From assembly GCA_963844845.1 (NCBI GenBank), contig CAWJPW010000005.1, positions 186,001-250,000 on the forward strand: a stretch of DNA of 64,000 nucleotides, given 5' to 3'. Of this stretch, positions 1 through 9,424 are shown in pieces. The translations under genes were made by a program, and so were the position numbers. The DNA comes from CAWJPW01 sp963844845. Lineage in GTDB: Bacteria; Acidobacteriota; Thermoanaerobaculia; Thermoanaerobaculales; Sulfomarinibacteraceae. The notes under the pieces are model-generated. The model was not told the DNA's origin, did no database searches, and worked only from the letters and a program-made list of their open reading frames with translations. Every line of letters begins with the position of its first letter. Position 1 is the stretch's first letter.

Positions 1-905
1 ATGCGCCCCTCCATCATCGCGCGGTGGCCGCCCGGGCCGACGGCGTCGTGACACACGTGGCAGGTGCCCTTCACAAGGTGCTCCCCCACCCTGGCAGCCG
101 TCTCCCGGACCAGGCGCGGCTCAGCCGTCGGGCCACCTCCCCCCGCAAGACGGCGAAGGTAGGCCAGCAGGGCGTCGACCTCGTCCCCCCGAAGGTGTGC
201 GAAAGCCGGCATCTTCTGACCACCGGCGCTGAGCCGCTTGCGGATGGTCGCCTCGCCCTGGGCCGCCAGCTGCGCGGCCATCGCCTTGCTGATGGGATGA
301 CCCATCTTCTCCATGCGCGCCGTGATGGCGCTGGCGCTGGCGCCACGCACCGGATCGAGAAGCGACTTGATCTCCGGGGGTGCGCCCTCGCCGCCCGGCC
401 CGTGGCAGGACTGACAGTTCAACCTGTAGAGATCGCCGCCAGTGACCTCGAACTCCTCGTTCAGCAGCGTCATCGCACTCTCGCGATCGGAGCGGTAGCG
501 GCCGAGGAATCGGTGCATCACACCATCCACGCCGCTGCCCCCACCCATCATGCCGGGTCCCATGCCCATCCCGTCGCGGCCGCCGCCCGTCATCCCGCCA
601 CTCCGTCCTCCGGACGCTTCGCCAACGGCAGCGCCTTCCCCGAGGCTCGGCTCCGTGCGGCTACTCGACGGAGGCCGAGCGTCGCCACCCATTTGTCCCA
701 TCCGCGTCTGCTCGACCCGCAGATCGAGGTGCTGTAGCCAAGAGGGCCCCTCGACCGCTGTCACGGTGCCGTCGGCCGGGACCGGCTCCCTCGTTGACGC
801 TCTGGGTGCGCCCGAGCCGCCGGGGTCGGCGCATCCCGCTGCACTCAGCGCGGCCAGGCACGAGCCGGCTACTGCCAGTCTCCGGAGACGAGAGTTCCTA
901 GCCAT
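1..905 (-). CDS. Di-heme cytochrome c lipoprotein (partial, runs off window start)
   Basis: The reading frame is open from ATG at 905 to base 1, so the C-terminus is missing; about 301 residues are visible. A signal peptide ends in a plausible lipobox (SAAGC, Cys25), so the mature protein is probably a lipid-anchored periplasmic electron carrier. A low-complexity Gly/Met-rich linker (about residues 80-125) leads to a cytochrome c domain with heme motif CQSCH (Cys164, Cys167, His168) and a candidate axial Met in KMPAF (Met232). A second heme motif, CHVCH (Cys282, Cys285, His286), lies just before the cut. An AAAGGA ribosome-binding site sits about 8 nt before the ATG. It follows the cupredoxin gene by 26 nt on the same strand, so the two probably form an operon and may exchange electrons. 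Its partner oxidase or reductase is not visible. Confidence 0.85.
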   Translation of the reverse strand, partial: MARNSRLRRLAVAGSCLAALSAAGCADPGGSGAPRASTREPVPADGTVTAVEGPSWLQHLDLRVEQTRMGQMGGDARPPSSSRTEPSLGEGAAVGEASGGRSGGMTGGGRDGMGMGPGMMGGGSGVDGVMHRFLGRYRSDRESAMTLLNEEFEVTGGDLYRLNCQSCHGPGGEGAPPEIKSLLDPVRGASASAITARMEKMGHPISKAMAAQLAAQGEATIRKRLSAGGQKMPAFAHLRGDEVDALLAYLRRLAGGGGPTAEPRLVRETAARVGEHLVKGTCHVCHDAVGPGGHRAMMEGR

Positions 906-931
906 CCTGCGTCCTTTCGCGTCCCTCTCGA

Positions 932-1522
932 CTACTGGAGGGAGACGTTCTTCGTGGTCTCGCCGCTCACCACCACCCTGGCGCTGCCGTCCACTGTATC
1001 GTCCGGGGCCCAGGCCTTGAGGGTGTAGGTGCCGGCTGGGACGCCGCTGATCCGGTAGCGCCCGTCTGGCCCCGTGACGGCGAAGTAGGGTGTTGGCACC
1101 ACCGCTATGAACGCCTCCATGTCGGCGTGGAGACTGCACAGAATCGTCGCCCGGCACTCCTGGTCGAAGGTGTGGCTGCGCGCACCGCCAGGACCCCAGT
1201 TGCCGAGGTTGAACGCCCCTGCGCACGGGTCCGGCGAAAAGACGTTGTGGACCACCGTGTCGTGGTTCTGGAAGGCAACAGTCGTCCCTACCTGAACTGC
1301 GAGCATGTGGGGCAGGAAGTGCATGTCCCTCTGATCCAATACCGCTCGCACACCGCTCGCCTTGGCGTCGATGTTCGGCGCTACCAGCCAGACCGCGGTG
1401 TTCGCGGCCGGCACACCCGCTGCGGACTCCACTGTGCCACTCAGCGTGCCGGCAGCCGCCGGCAACACCACCAGCACGCACAAACCAACGGCTGCTGCTA
1501 TCCTCGCCACTGCTTGCTTCAT
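932..1522 (-). CDS. Periplasmic cupredoxin with carboxypeptidase-regulatory-like C-terminal domain
   Basis: A 196-residue secreted protein. A signal peptide (about residues 1-24) is followed by a plastocyanin-like domain with a complete type-1 copper site: His92 (VVHNVF), Cys129, His132 and Met135 (CSLHADM). The C-terminal part (about 146-196, GPDGRYRISGVPAGTYTLK) is a small CarboxypepD-regulatory-like beta sandwich. Such methylamine-utilisation-type cupredoxins carry electrons or sense copper in the periplasm; the exact partner is unknown. I chose ATG 1522 because GGAGG lies 6 nt upstream; the longer in-frame extension to 1696 has no signal peptide and lies in non-coding sequence. It is the first gene of an apparent two-gene operon with the downstream cytochrome c. 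Confidence 0.85.
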   Translation of the reverse strand: MKQAVARIAAAVGLCVLVVLPAAAGTLSGTVESAAGVPAANTAVWLVAPNIDAKASGVRAVLDQRDMHFLPHMLAVQVGTTVAFQNHDTVVHNVFSPDPCAGAFNLGNWGPGGARSHTFDQECRATILCSLHADMEAFIAVVPTPYFAVTGPDGRYRISGVPAGTYTLKAWAPDDTVDGSARVVVSGETTKNVSLQ

Positions 1523-1726
1523 CCAGTCCTCCCCGGGCCGCCCACCACCGGTCGCTGACACGACCCATCCGGGTAACCACTCGAGCGGAACCGCCATTTC
1601 TTGGCCGCTGCTGCAGCCCAGGATCGGGACGGGGCGGGAACGCCGACGACCCGCGGCGTGTTGCCCGAACGAAGAGCTCGCGCGCGAACAGACCACCGAG
1701 GAAAGGACGGCATGTCATTCAGAGAC

Positions 1727-1757
1727 TTGACAAATCATCCCTCTGTGGTCATAGAAT
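1727..1757 (+). promoter_or_regulatory. Sigma70-like promoter for the acs operon
   Basis: A perfect -35 hexamer TTGACA (1727-1732) is followed after 19 bp by TAGAAT (1752-1757), five of six matches to the -10 consensus. The spacing is slightly long. The start would lie near 1764, giving a leader of about 250 nt before acs. Confidence 0.6.
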
Positions 1758-1760
1758 CAT

Positions 1761-1776
1761 AGAAGCATAAGCTTCT
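1761..1776. promoter_or_regulatory. Perfect inverted repeat at the acs transcription start
   Basis: AGAAGC (1761-1766), spacer ATAA, GCTTCT (1771-1776) form a perfect 6-bp dyad just downstream of the -10 box, where a repressor site or a 5' mRNA hairpin would act. No known regulator motif is recognised. Confidence 0.4.
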
Positions 1777-2016
1777 CCCAAGAAGGGGGTCGAGGAGATG
1801 GGGTGCGGGGAACTGTGATCCCGCGGCCGCGACGCACGCATCGGGGCGATGCAGGGAGCATCGTCACGATGGGGTGTATGCCCAGGGCGTCACCCGCACT
1901 CCGGCTCTGAGCTCCTCATTCATCTCATGGACCGTGGAGTCCGGTCGGTCGACGGTGGAGCGTTCCGTCGTCCACTGGCAGTCTCACGGATCGACGCCGA
2001 GAAAGGAGAGCACTTG

Positions 2017-4053
<2,037 letters not shown>

Positions 4054-4102
4054 GTCTCCCTCGGTTCAGTCGAGCGGGGCCGCCTTCGGGCGGCCCTCTC
4101 GC

Positions 4103-4108
4103 TATACT
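4103..4108 (+). promoter_or_regulatory. Candidate internal -10 box before the acetyltransferase gene
   Basis: TATACT matches the -10 consensus at five positions, 24 nt before the GTG start and upstream of the AGGAGG ribosome-binding site. No clear -35 is seen. It could let the modifying genes be made independently of acs. The GC-rich acs/pat gap just before it (GGGGCCGCCTTCGGGCGGCC) could also form an attenuating hairpin. Confidence 0.4.
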
Positions 4109-4132
4109 GGAGGGCAGCGACAGGAGGCGACA

Positions 4133-6541
4133 GTGTTCAGCATCATCGCCGACGCGAGCGAGCTGAGAGAGCATGTTCTGCTGCGGAACGGTCAGAGTGT
4201 CCTGCTCCGTCTCGCGCAGGAGAAGGACATCCCGGCCCTCGAGGAGCTTCTCGCCCGGGTTTCGCGGGAGAGCTTGCAGATGCGGTTCATGGCCGGCGTC
4301 TCGCAGGTTCCGCGGAAGTTCGTCGAAGCGCTGGTATCGGACGACCTGCGCGATCGCGCCTGCCTGCTCGCGATCATCGGCGAGGAGCCCCATCACACGG
4401 TGGCGGGCTTCGGCAACTACGTGGCGCTGGGAGTGCGCAACACCGCCGAGGTGGCTTTCCTGGTGGACGACGACTTTCAGGGCCGTGGCGTCAGCACCTT
4501 GCTGCTCGAACGCCTGGCGGGCATCGCGGCAGGAGTCGGCATCGTCGCCTTCGAGGCCGAGGTGCTGTTCGAGAACCAGGCCATGATCAACGTCTTCCGC
4601 AGCTCGGGCTTCGAGGCGCGGCAGGCGCTCGAGGGCGGGTCGTTCCACGTGGAGTTCCCGGTGGGCGGCGCCGCCGCTCTGCGCGAGCGAGGGGAGCTGC
4701 GCGAGCGCATCGCAACCGCCAACTCCATCGCCAGGCTCATCAGCCCGCGCACCGTGGCGGTGGTGGGTGCGTCGCGCCGCGCTTCCAACATCGGGGGTCT
4801 GATATTCCGCCACATCCTCGGCGCCGACTTCACGGGGGCCGTGTACCCGGTGAACCACCAGGCCGAGTCGGTCCAGGGCGTTCACGCCTACCCCTCCCCC
4901 GCCGACCTGCCGGAACCGGTGGACGTGGTTGTCGTTGCGGTCCCCGCCGGGCGGGTCCTCGAAGTGGCGGAGCAGTCTCTCCTGCGCGGCGCCAAGGGCC
5001 TCATCGTGGTGACCGCGGGCTTTGCCGAGTCCAGCGAGGAGGGTGCCGCGTTGCAGCGGCGCCTGCTCGACCTCGTTCGCTCGCACGGCGCCCGACTGGT
5101 GGGACCGAACTGCCTCGGCTTGCTCAACACCGACCCCGCAGTGCGCCTCAACGCCAGCCTCGCCCCCACCATGCCTCCCACCGGGCGCGTGGGCTTCTTC
5201 TCCCACTCTGCGGCTCTCGGCATCGTCATCCTCCAGTACGCGGTCGAGCGCGGCCTCGGATTCTCCACCTTCGTGTCGGCCGGAAACCGCGCCGACGTGT
5301 CAGGCAACGACCTCCTGCAGTACTGGGAAGAGGACCCCTCCACCGACCTCGCCATGCTCTACCTCGAGACGTTCGGCAACCCGAGAAGGTTCTCGCGCGT
5401 CGCGCGGCGGGTTTCTGCGCGCAAGCCGGTGCTCTGCGTCAAGAGCGCTCGGAGCCGCGCCGGCCGCAGCGTGGCCCAGGCGCACATCGGCGCGGCACCG
5501 GTGGCCGAGCAGGAGGTCGAGACGCTGTTCCGCCAGGCCGGCGTCATCCGCGTCGACACCCTCGAGGAGCTTTTCGACGTGGCCACTTTGCTCGCCCACC
5601 AGCCGCTGCCGGCGGGCAACCGCGTGGCAATCGTCGGCAACTCCGGGGGCGTCGTGACCATCACGGCCGATGCCTGCGAGGCATACGGTCTCTCGGTCAC
5701 GCACTCGGGGCGACAACGTCTTGGCACTCTCGCCGGGCCCGAACCTTTCCAGGCGGCGGTGCGCGCCGACCTGGAGGACTCCGACGTCGACGCCCTCATC
5801 GTCATCTACCTGTGCATCGGCGATTGCGACCCCGAGGTGGTCAGCCGTGCCATCCGCCGCGGGGTCGTCACTGCCGAGCGGCATACGGGCGTGAGCAAGC
5901 CGGTCCTGCTCTGCCTCATGGGGGCTGCCGGCACGGTCCAGGTGCCGGTGGCAGGCCGTTCGCGGGGCAACCGCGACGCGGTGTTCCCCTCGTATCGCTT
6001 CCCCGAGTCCGCAGTGCGGGCCCTCGCGCACGTGGTGGAGTATGCCGAGTACCGTCGCCAGCCGCCTGGGCGACTTCTGTGGTACGAGGACACGGACGCG
6101 GGGGCAGCCCGCGCTCAGGTCGAGGAGATCCTGTCGCCGCTTCGGGGGACGGCTCCTGCGAAGGTCTCGGGGGATACCGCCAGAGCCCTCCTGGATGCCT
6201 TCGGGATTTCGGTGGATGAGGCGGCCAAGGCACCCCGAAAGCTCTCCCTCGCGGTGCGCTCGGACCCCGACTTCGGCCCGCTGCTCGTTCTCCGACGGGG
6301 ATCGGCCCGCCTCCAGCGCCTCACGCCCCTCACCAGCCGTGACCTGCGTGAGCTCACCGCGAAGATGGATCTCCCGCCCGATGGGAGCGAGGCAGAGCTG
6401 CTGGGCCGCCTGTCCCAGCTGGTGGAGGAGCTTCCCTGGCTCACCGAGCTCACGGGCACGCTCATCCCGGCGGAGCACGCGGCGGGAGGAAGGGCGGCGC
6501 TTGAACCAGACGTGCGAATGGTGTTCAGCCGGGAACCGTAG
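4133..6541 (+). CDS. pat: Pat-type protein lysine acetyltransferase: N-terminal GNAT plus NDP-forming acyl-CoA synthetase domain
   Basis: An 802-residue cytoplasmic protein starting at GTG 4133, set by AGGAGG 5 nt upstream. Residues about 15-180 are a GNAT acetyltransferase with the acetyl-CoA loop QGRGVS (Gln116-Gly119). About 200-330 is a CoA-binding Rossmann domain (ISPRTVAVVGASRR), followed by succinyl-CoA-ligase-like domains to about 690. The synthetase phospho-His motif, usually SHTGALAG, reads AHIGAAPV. The C-terminal ATP-grasp part is only about 130 residues and lacks most of the usual domain, so acyl-CoA synthesis is doubtful and a sensing role likely. The domain order (GNAT first) is the reverse of Salmonella Pat but is known in actinobacterial PatA. 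Its place directly after acs and before acuB/acuC makes Acs the likely target. Confidence 0.9.
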   Translation: MFSIIADASELREHVLLRNGQSVLLRLAQEKDIPALEELLARVSRESLQMRFMAGVSQVPRKFVEALVSDDLRDRACLLAIIGEEPHHTVAGFGNYVALGVRNTAEVAFLVDDDFQGRGVSTLLLERLAGIAAGVGIVAFEAEVLFENQAMINVFRSSGFEARQALEGGSFHVEFPVGGAAALRERGELRERIATANSIARLISPRTVAVVGASRRASNIGGLIFRHILGADFTGAVYPVNHQAESVQGVHAYPSPADLPEPVDVVVVAVPAGRVLEVAEQSLLRGAKGLIVVTAGFAESSEEGAALQRRLLDLVRSHGARLVGPNCLGLLNTDPAVRLNASLAPTMPPTGRVGFFSHSAALGIVILQYAVERGLGFSTFVSAGNRADVSGNDLLQYWEEDPSTDLAMLYLETFGNPRRFSRVARRVSARKPVLCVKSARSRAGRSVAQAHIGAAPVAEQEVETLFRQAGVIRVDTLEELFDVATLLAHQPLPAGNRVAIVGNSGGVVTITADACEAYGLSVTHSGRQRLGTLAGPEPFQAAVRADLEDSDVDALIVIYLCIGDCDPEVVSRAIRRGVVTAERHTGVSKPVLLCLMGAAGTVQVPVAGRSRGNRDAVFPSYRFPESAVRALAHVVEYAEYRRQPPGRLLWYEDTDAGAARAQVEEILSPLRGTAPAKVSGDTARALLDAFGISVDEAAKAPRKLSLAVRSDPDFGPLLVLRRGSARLQRLTPLTSRDLRELTAKMDLPPDGSEAELLGRLSQLVEELPWLTELTGTLIPAEHAAGGRAALEPDVRMVFSREP

Positions 6542-6584
6542 ACGTTTCACCGCACACGGCTGAATCCGGTTCCGGAGGTCACTC

Positions 6585-7214
6585 ATGCTGGTACGCGACA
6601 TCATGACCAGCCCCGCACTCACCGTCGGGGGCGAGAGCACGCTCGAGGGAGCGTGCCACATCATGCACGAGCACAACATCAGACACCTGCCGGTGCTCGA
6701 GGATGGGCGTCTGGTGGGCATCATCACCGACCGTGATCTTGGAGGGTCCTCCTCGTCGTTCTGCGTGGCCCCGGCGGCGCCGCGAGGACTGGTACGGGAG
6801 GCCATGACCCAGCCCGTCCGTACCGCGAGCGCGGATGACCCCGTGGAGGATGCTGCCCGCGTCATGCGCGAACTCAAGATCGGCTGCCTTCCGGTGGTGG
6901 AGGACGAGCGCCTCGTGGGCATCGTCACCGGCATCGACCTCCTCGACGCCCTGCTCCGCCTCACCGGCGTGCATCGCCCCGGGGGCCGCCTGGAGATCCG
7001 CCTGCAGGATCGCCCCGGTGAGCTCGGGCGGCTCATGACCCTGTTCGGTGAACGCCGCGTGAACACGCACTCGGTCCTCACCCACCCGGAGGAGGGCGGG
7101 GCGGTGAGGGTTGTGCTGCGGGTCGGCACGTTGGAGACCCGGCCCCTGGCCAACACCCTGCGCGAGATGGGCTTCGAGGTGGTGTGGCCGCCGGAGAAGC
7201 CATGGCAGGAGTGA
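6585..7214 (+). CDS. acuB: AcuB-like CBS-CBS-ACT domain protein
   Basis: A 209-residue protein with two CBS domains (about 1-60, starting MLVRDIMTSPALTV, and about 68-126, VREAMTQPVRT) and a C-terminal ACT domain (about 134-205, LEIRLQDRPGELGRLMTLF). CBS pairs bind adenosine nucleotides and ACT domains bind small metabolites, so this is a ligand-sensing regulator. The same three-domain protein, AcuB, is encoded between the acetyltransferase and deacetylase genes of the Bacillus acuABC operon, where its biochemical role is still unclear. GGAGG precedes the ATG by 6 nt. It lies 43 nt after pat and overlaps acuC by 13 nt, indicating translational coupling to the deacetylase. Confidence 0.88.
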   Translation: MLVRDIMTSPALTVGGESTLEGACHIMHEHNIRHLPVLEDGRLVGIITDRDLGGSSSSFCVAPAAPRGLVREAMTQPVRTASADDPVEDAARVMRELKIGCLPVVEDERLVGIVTGIDLLDALLRLTGVHRPGGRLEIRLQDRPGELGRLMTLFGERRVNTHSVLTHPEEGGAVRVVLRVGTLETRPLANTLREMGFEVVWPPEKPWQE

Positions 7215-8335
7215 TCTTCAACCCAGGCTACGCAGCCTACGACTTCGGAGCGGAGCACCCGTTCTCCCCTGCCCGCGTGGCCATGACGCTCGATCTCCTG
7301 GACGCGCTCGACCACCCTGTGACCTGGACCACCGCGCCGACTGCGACCCGCGATGAGATCCTCACCGTCCATGAAGAGCCCTACGTCCGTGCGGTGGAGG
7401 CCCTGAGCAGCGACCAGTCCGCCATCGACGGCTCGTCCTTCGGCCTCGACACCGCCGACACACCGTGGTTCCCCGGCATGGACGAAGCCGGGCGCTGCGT
7501 GGTCGGCGGCACGCTCGAGGCGGCGCGCCGCATCGCCGACGGGCGCGAGACCTGCGTCCTCCAACTGGGCGGTGGGCTCCACCATGCCCATCCCGGATGG
7601 GCCTCGGGCTTTTGCGTCTACAACGACCTGGCGGTGGCCATCCGCCACCTCGTGGACAGCGGGCTGTTCGTCGCCTACCTGGACATCGACGTGCATCACG
7701 GCGACGGCGTGCAGGACGCCTTCTACCGGGACGAGCACGTGCTGACCATCAGCCTGCACGAGTCCGGGCAGTACCTTTACCCCGGGTCCGGCGAGATCTA
7801 CGAGCTCGGCGAGGGTATGGGCCGAGGGCTCGCCGTCAACATGCCGCTCGAGCCCTTCACCGAGGACGACGGCTATCTGGAGGTCTTCGACGCGGTTGTT
7901 CCGCAGGCGCTGCAGTGGTTCGGCCCCCAGGTTCTCGTGGTCCAGGCGGGCGCTGACGGGCACTTCGCGGACCCTCTCGCCGATCTTGCGTTGACGACCC
8001 GTGGGTACGAGGCGCTTCACCGGCGCATCCTGGCACTGGCTGAGCGCTTTACCCAGGGGCGGCTCCTGCTGACCCTCGGCGGCGGCTACACCTTCCACGC
8101 GGTGACCCGGGTGTGGACGATTCTCTACCTGGTGCTTCATGGGCTTCCGGTTCCTGAGGAGATCCCCGAGGCCTGGTCGAGGAAGTGGGCGCCTCGCCTG
8201 AAGGGGCGCGTCCCGCGGACTTTGCACGACGCGCCTAACCCGTTCGAGCCGATCCCCCGGCGCCCCGAGATCACCAAGCGGAATCGCGACGTCTCCACCA
8301 GGCTGCTCGACTCCCTTGCGCGCTACTGGTTCTAG
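7202..8335 (+). CDS. acuC: AcuC-like class I histone-deacetylase-family protein deacetylase
   Basis: A 377-residue zinc-dependent deacetylase expected to remove acetyl groups from Acs lysine. The HDAC active site is complete: tandem His127-His128 (GGGLHHAH), zinc ligands Asp163 and His165 (DIDVHHGDG) and Asp252 (AGADGH), and the GGGY loop with the catalytic Tyr near residue 297. The ATG at 7202 follows GGAGAAG and overlaps the end of acuB; a start at 7184 is possible but has no better signal. It is the last gene of the acs-pat-acuB-acuC operon. The family also contains acetoin-utilisation and polyamine deacetylases, but the neighbours favour Acs reactivation. Confidence 0.92.
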   Translation: MAGVIFNPGYAAYDFGAEHPFSPARVAMTLDLLDALDHPVTWTTAPTATRDEILTVHEEPYVRAVEALSSDQSAIDGSSFGLDTADTPWFPGMDEAGRCVVGGTLEAARRIADGRETCVLQLGGGLHHAHPGWASGFCVYNDLAVAIRHLVDSGLFVAYLDIDVHHGDGVQDAFYRDEHVLTISLHESGQYLYPGSGEIYELGEGMGRGLAVNMPLEPFTEDDGYLEVFDAVVPQALQWFGPQVLVVQAGADGHFADPLADLALTTRGYEALHRRILALAERFTQGRLLLTLGGGYTFHAVTRVWTILYLVLHGLPVPEEIPEAWSRKWAPRLKGRVPRTLHDAPNPFEPIPRRPEITKRNRDVSTRLLDSLARYWF

Positions 8336-8448
8336 GGCCGTGGCAGGCGGGCATGGGATCTCACACCTCGGAGGTGCAGCCGCGTCGGCCTCGTCCGCAG
8401 AAGAGCGGTGAGTGCAGGTCGGCAGAGCTCGATCGCCAGTCAGACAAT

Positions 8449-8479
8449 ACTTGACAAGTGACCGCTCAAGTGTTAGAGA
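8449..8479 (+). promoter_or_regulatory. Promoter with overlapping palindromic operator upstream of the FmdB gene
   Basis: A perfect -35 TTGACA (8451-8456) is followed by a weak TG-extended -10 (TAGAGA, 8474-8479, spacer 17). Overlapping the -35 is the 11-bp palindrome ACTTGACAAGT (8449-8459), and a further half-site TCAAGT (8466-8471) mirrors ACTTGA at 8449-8454. Such a layout suits a repressor that blocks RNA polymerase, but no specific regulator is recognised. Confidence 0.5.
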
Positions 8480-8534
8480 AGCAGCTGCGCTGGAGGTCCT
8501 GCTGGTCCTGCCAACGCCCTCTTGGAGGAACGGC

Positions 8535-8828
8535 ATGCCTTTGTACGAGTACCTGTGCAGTGCGTGCGCCCAGCGCTTCGAGCGGCTCGAGAGCTTCGAT
8601 GCCGATCCCCAGCCCCCGTGTCCCGCCTGCGGCGGCACCGCCAGTCGCCAGCTCAGCGTGCCGGCGCTGCAGTTCAAGGGCAGCGGCTTCTACGTGAACG
8701 ACTACGGCCGCGGCTCTTCACCGGCGAGCACGTCCTGCTCCGCTGGCTCGGCGACTTGCAGCGCCTCCTCGAGCCCGACCGAGGCCTCGAGCACACCGTG
8801 CTGCGGCGGCAAGGGCTGCGCGGCCTGA
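8535..8828 (+). CDS. FmdB-family zinc-ribbon protein
   Basis: A 97-residue protein with the family start MPLYEYLCSACAQRFE and a zinc ribbon of two CxxC pairs (Cys8/Cys11 and CPAC near residues 34-37). FmdB-type proteins are often called putative regulators, but their biochemical role is not established. The C-terminal third is low complexity with six further cysteines (TSCSAGSATC, PCCGGKGC), a common but unexplained tail in this family that could bind metal. ATG 8535 has GGAGGA 5 nt upstream; the in-frame extension to 8412 would read through the promoter. It converges with the next gene, their stops 25 nt apart. Confidence 0.85.
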   Translation: MPLYEYLCSACAQRFERLESFDADPQPPCPACGGTASRQLSVPALQFKGSGFYVNDYGRGSSPASTSCSAGSATCSASSSPTEASSTPCCGGKGCAA

Positions 8829-8853
8829 CCAATCGGGACGCGAATCAGCCTGA

Positions 8854-9279
8854 TCAGCTCGCCGGCCCGGTTCCCCAGAGGTTTGGAACCAACGACGCTT
8901 CCAGCAGATGGACATGAACACGGTCGTCGCCGGTCTTCGCGGCGATCGTCGCGAGCTCGGCGTCCCAACCGTGCCTGCCGGCTGGCGTGCTCACGACGAG
9001 ACGAAGGCGGTTGAACCTCCGGGCGTCCCGCTCCGTGCGGCCCGCCTCCACGATGGACGGGAGCCGAGCCCGAAAGCCACCGGTGTCGGCGGGGCACAGA
9101 ATCCACACCAGGAGCCTCCCGCCCACCTCGAGGACGCCTCTGACCTCGGCCACGTGTGCCAGCCCAGGCGCCTCCTTCACCTCGATGCGCGCCAGCACGT
9201 CGTCAGGGCACCCGCAGCCCAGGGTCTCGCGCACGAAGCGGGCCAGGTCGGCGGTCGATGCAGGCTGTCGCGCGAGCAT
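8854..9279 (-). CDS. Conserved hypothetical protein with a GCGCP motif
   Basis: A 141-residue soluble protein with no signal peptide or membrane segment. It contains ARFVRETLGCGCP at about residues 15-27, a Cys-x-Cys-Pro motif near the N-terminus, then an alternating beta/alpha pattern. I recognise the pattern as a small conserved family but no function. The start is ATG 9279, fixed by GGGGAGG 5 nt upstream; a longer frame to 9369 lacks a ribosome-binding site. It is convergent with the FmdB gene and divergent from the DUF3592 operon. Confidence 0.7.
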   Translation of the reverse strand: MLARQPASTADLARFVRETLGCGCPDDVLARIEVKEAPGLAHVAEVRGVLEVGGRLLVWILCPADTGGFRARLPSIVEAGRTERDARRFNRLRLVVSTPAGRHGWDAELATIAAKTGDDRVHVHLLEASLVPNLWGTGPAS

Positions 9280-9412
9280 ACCGTCCTCCCCTAGCAGGAT
9301 AACAACGCCTGCAGCACTTTCCTGAAGCCACATGGAGAACCCGCCTTGCCCGCAGCTCGCCCTGGTCACTGCTGAGCGACACGCCCCCGCGTCGTCTCCG
9401 GCTAGCCCGGGC

Positions 9413-9418
9413 TAGAAT
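9413..9418 (+). promoter_or_regulatory. -10 box placed for leaderless transcription of the DUF3592 gene
   Basis: TAGAAT ends 6 nt before GTG 9425 and no Shine-Dalgarno sequence intervenes, so transcription would start at or near the start codon. Confidence 0.5.
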
Positions 9419-9424
9419 GATCTC

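Larger units (their letters stand above)
1523..2016. other. 494-bp divergent intergenic region upstream of acs
   Basis: This gap separates the cupredoxin operon (leftward) from acs (rightward). I see no convincing gene; the in-frame extensions of both flanking genes lack ribosome-binding sites. It holds a good sigma70-like promoter and a perfect short inverted repeat, listed separately, so most of its right half is acs leader and regulatory DNA. No promoter for the leftward operon stands out. Confidence 0.6.

Noticed and set aside
5300..8677. 1125-residue open frame on the minus strand
   Set aside because: It lies antisense to pat, acuB, acuC and the FmdB gene, all with clear domains and ribosome-binding sites. 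Its translation is Arg/Gly/Pro-rich without recognisable motifs, as expected of an antisense frame in high-G+C DNA.
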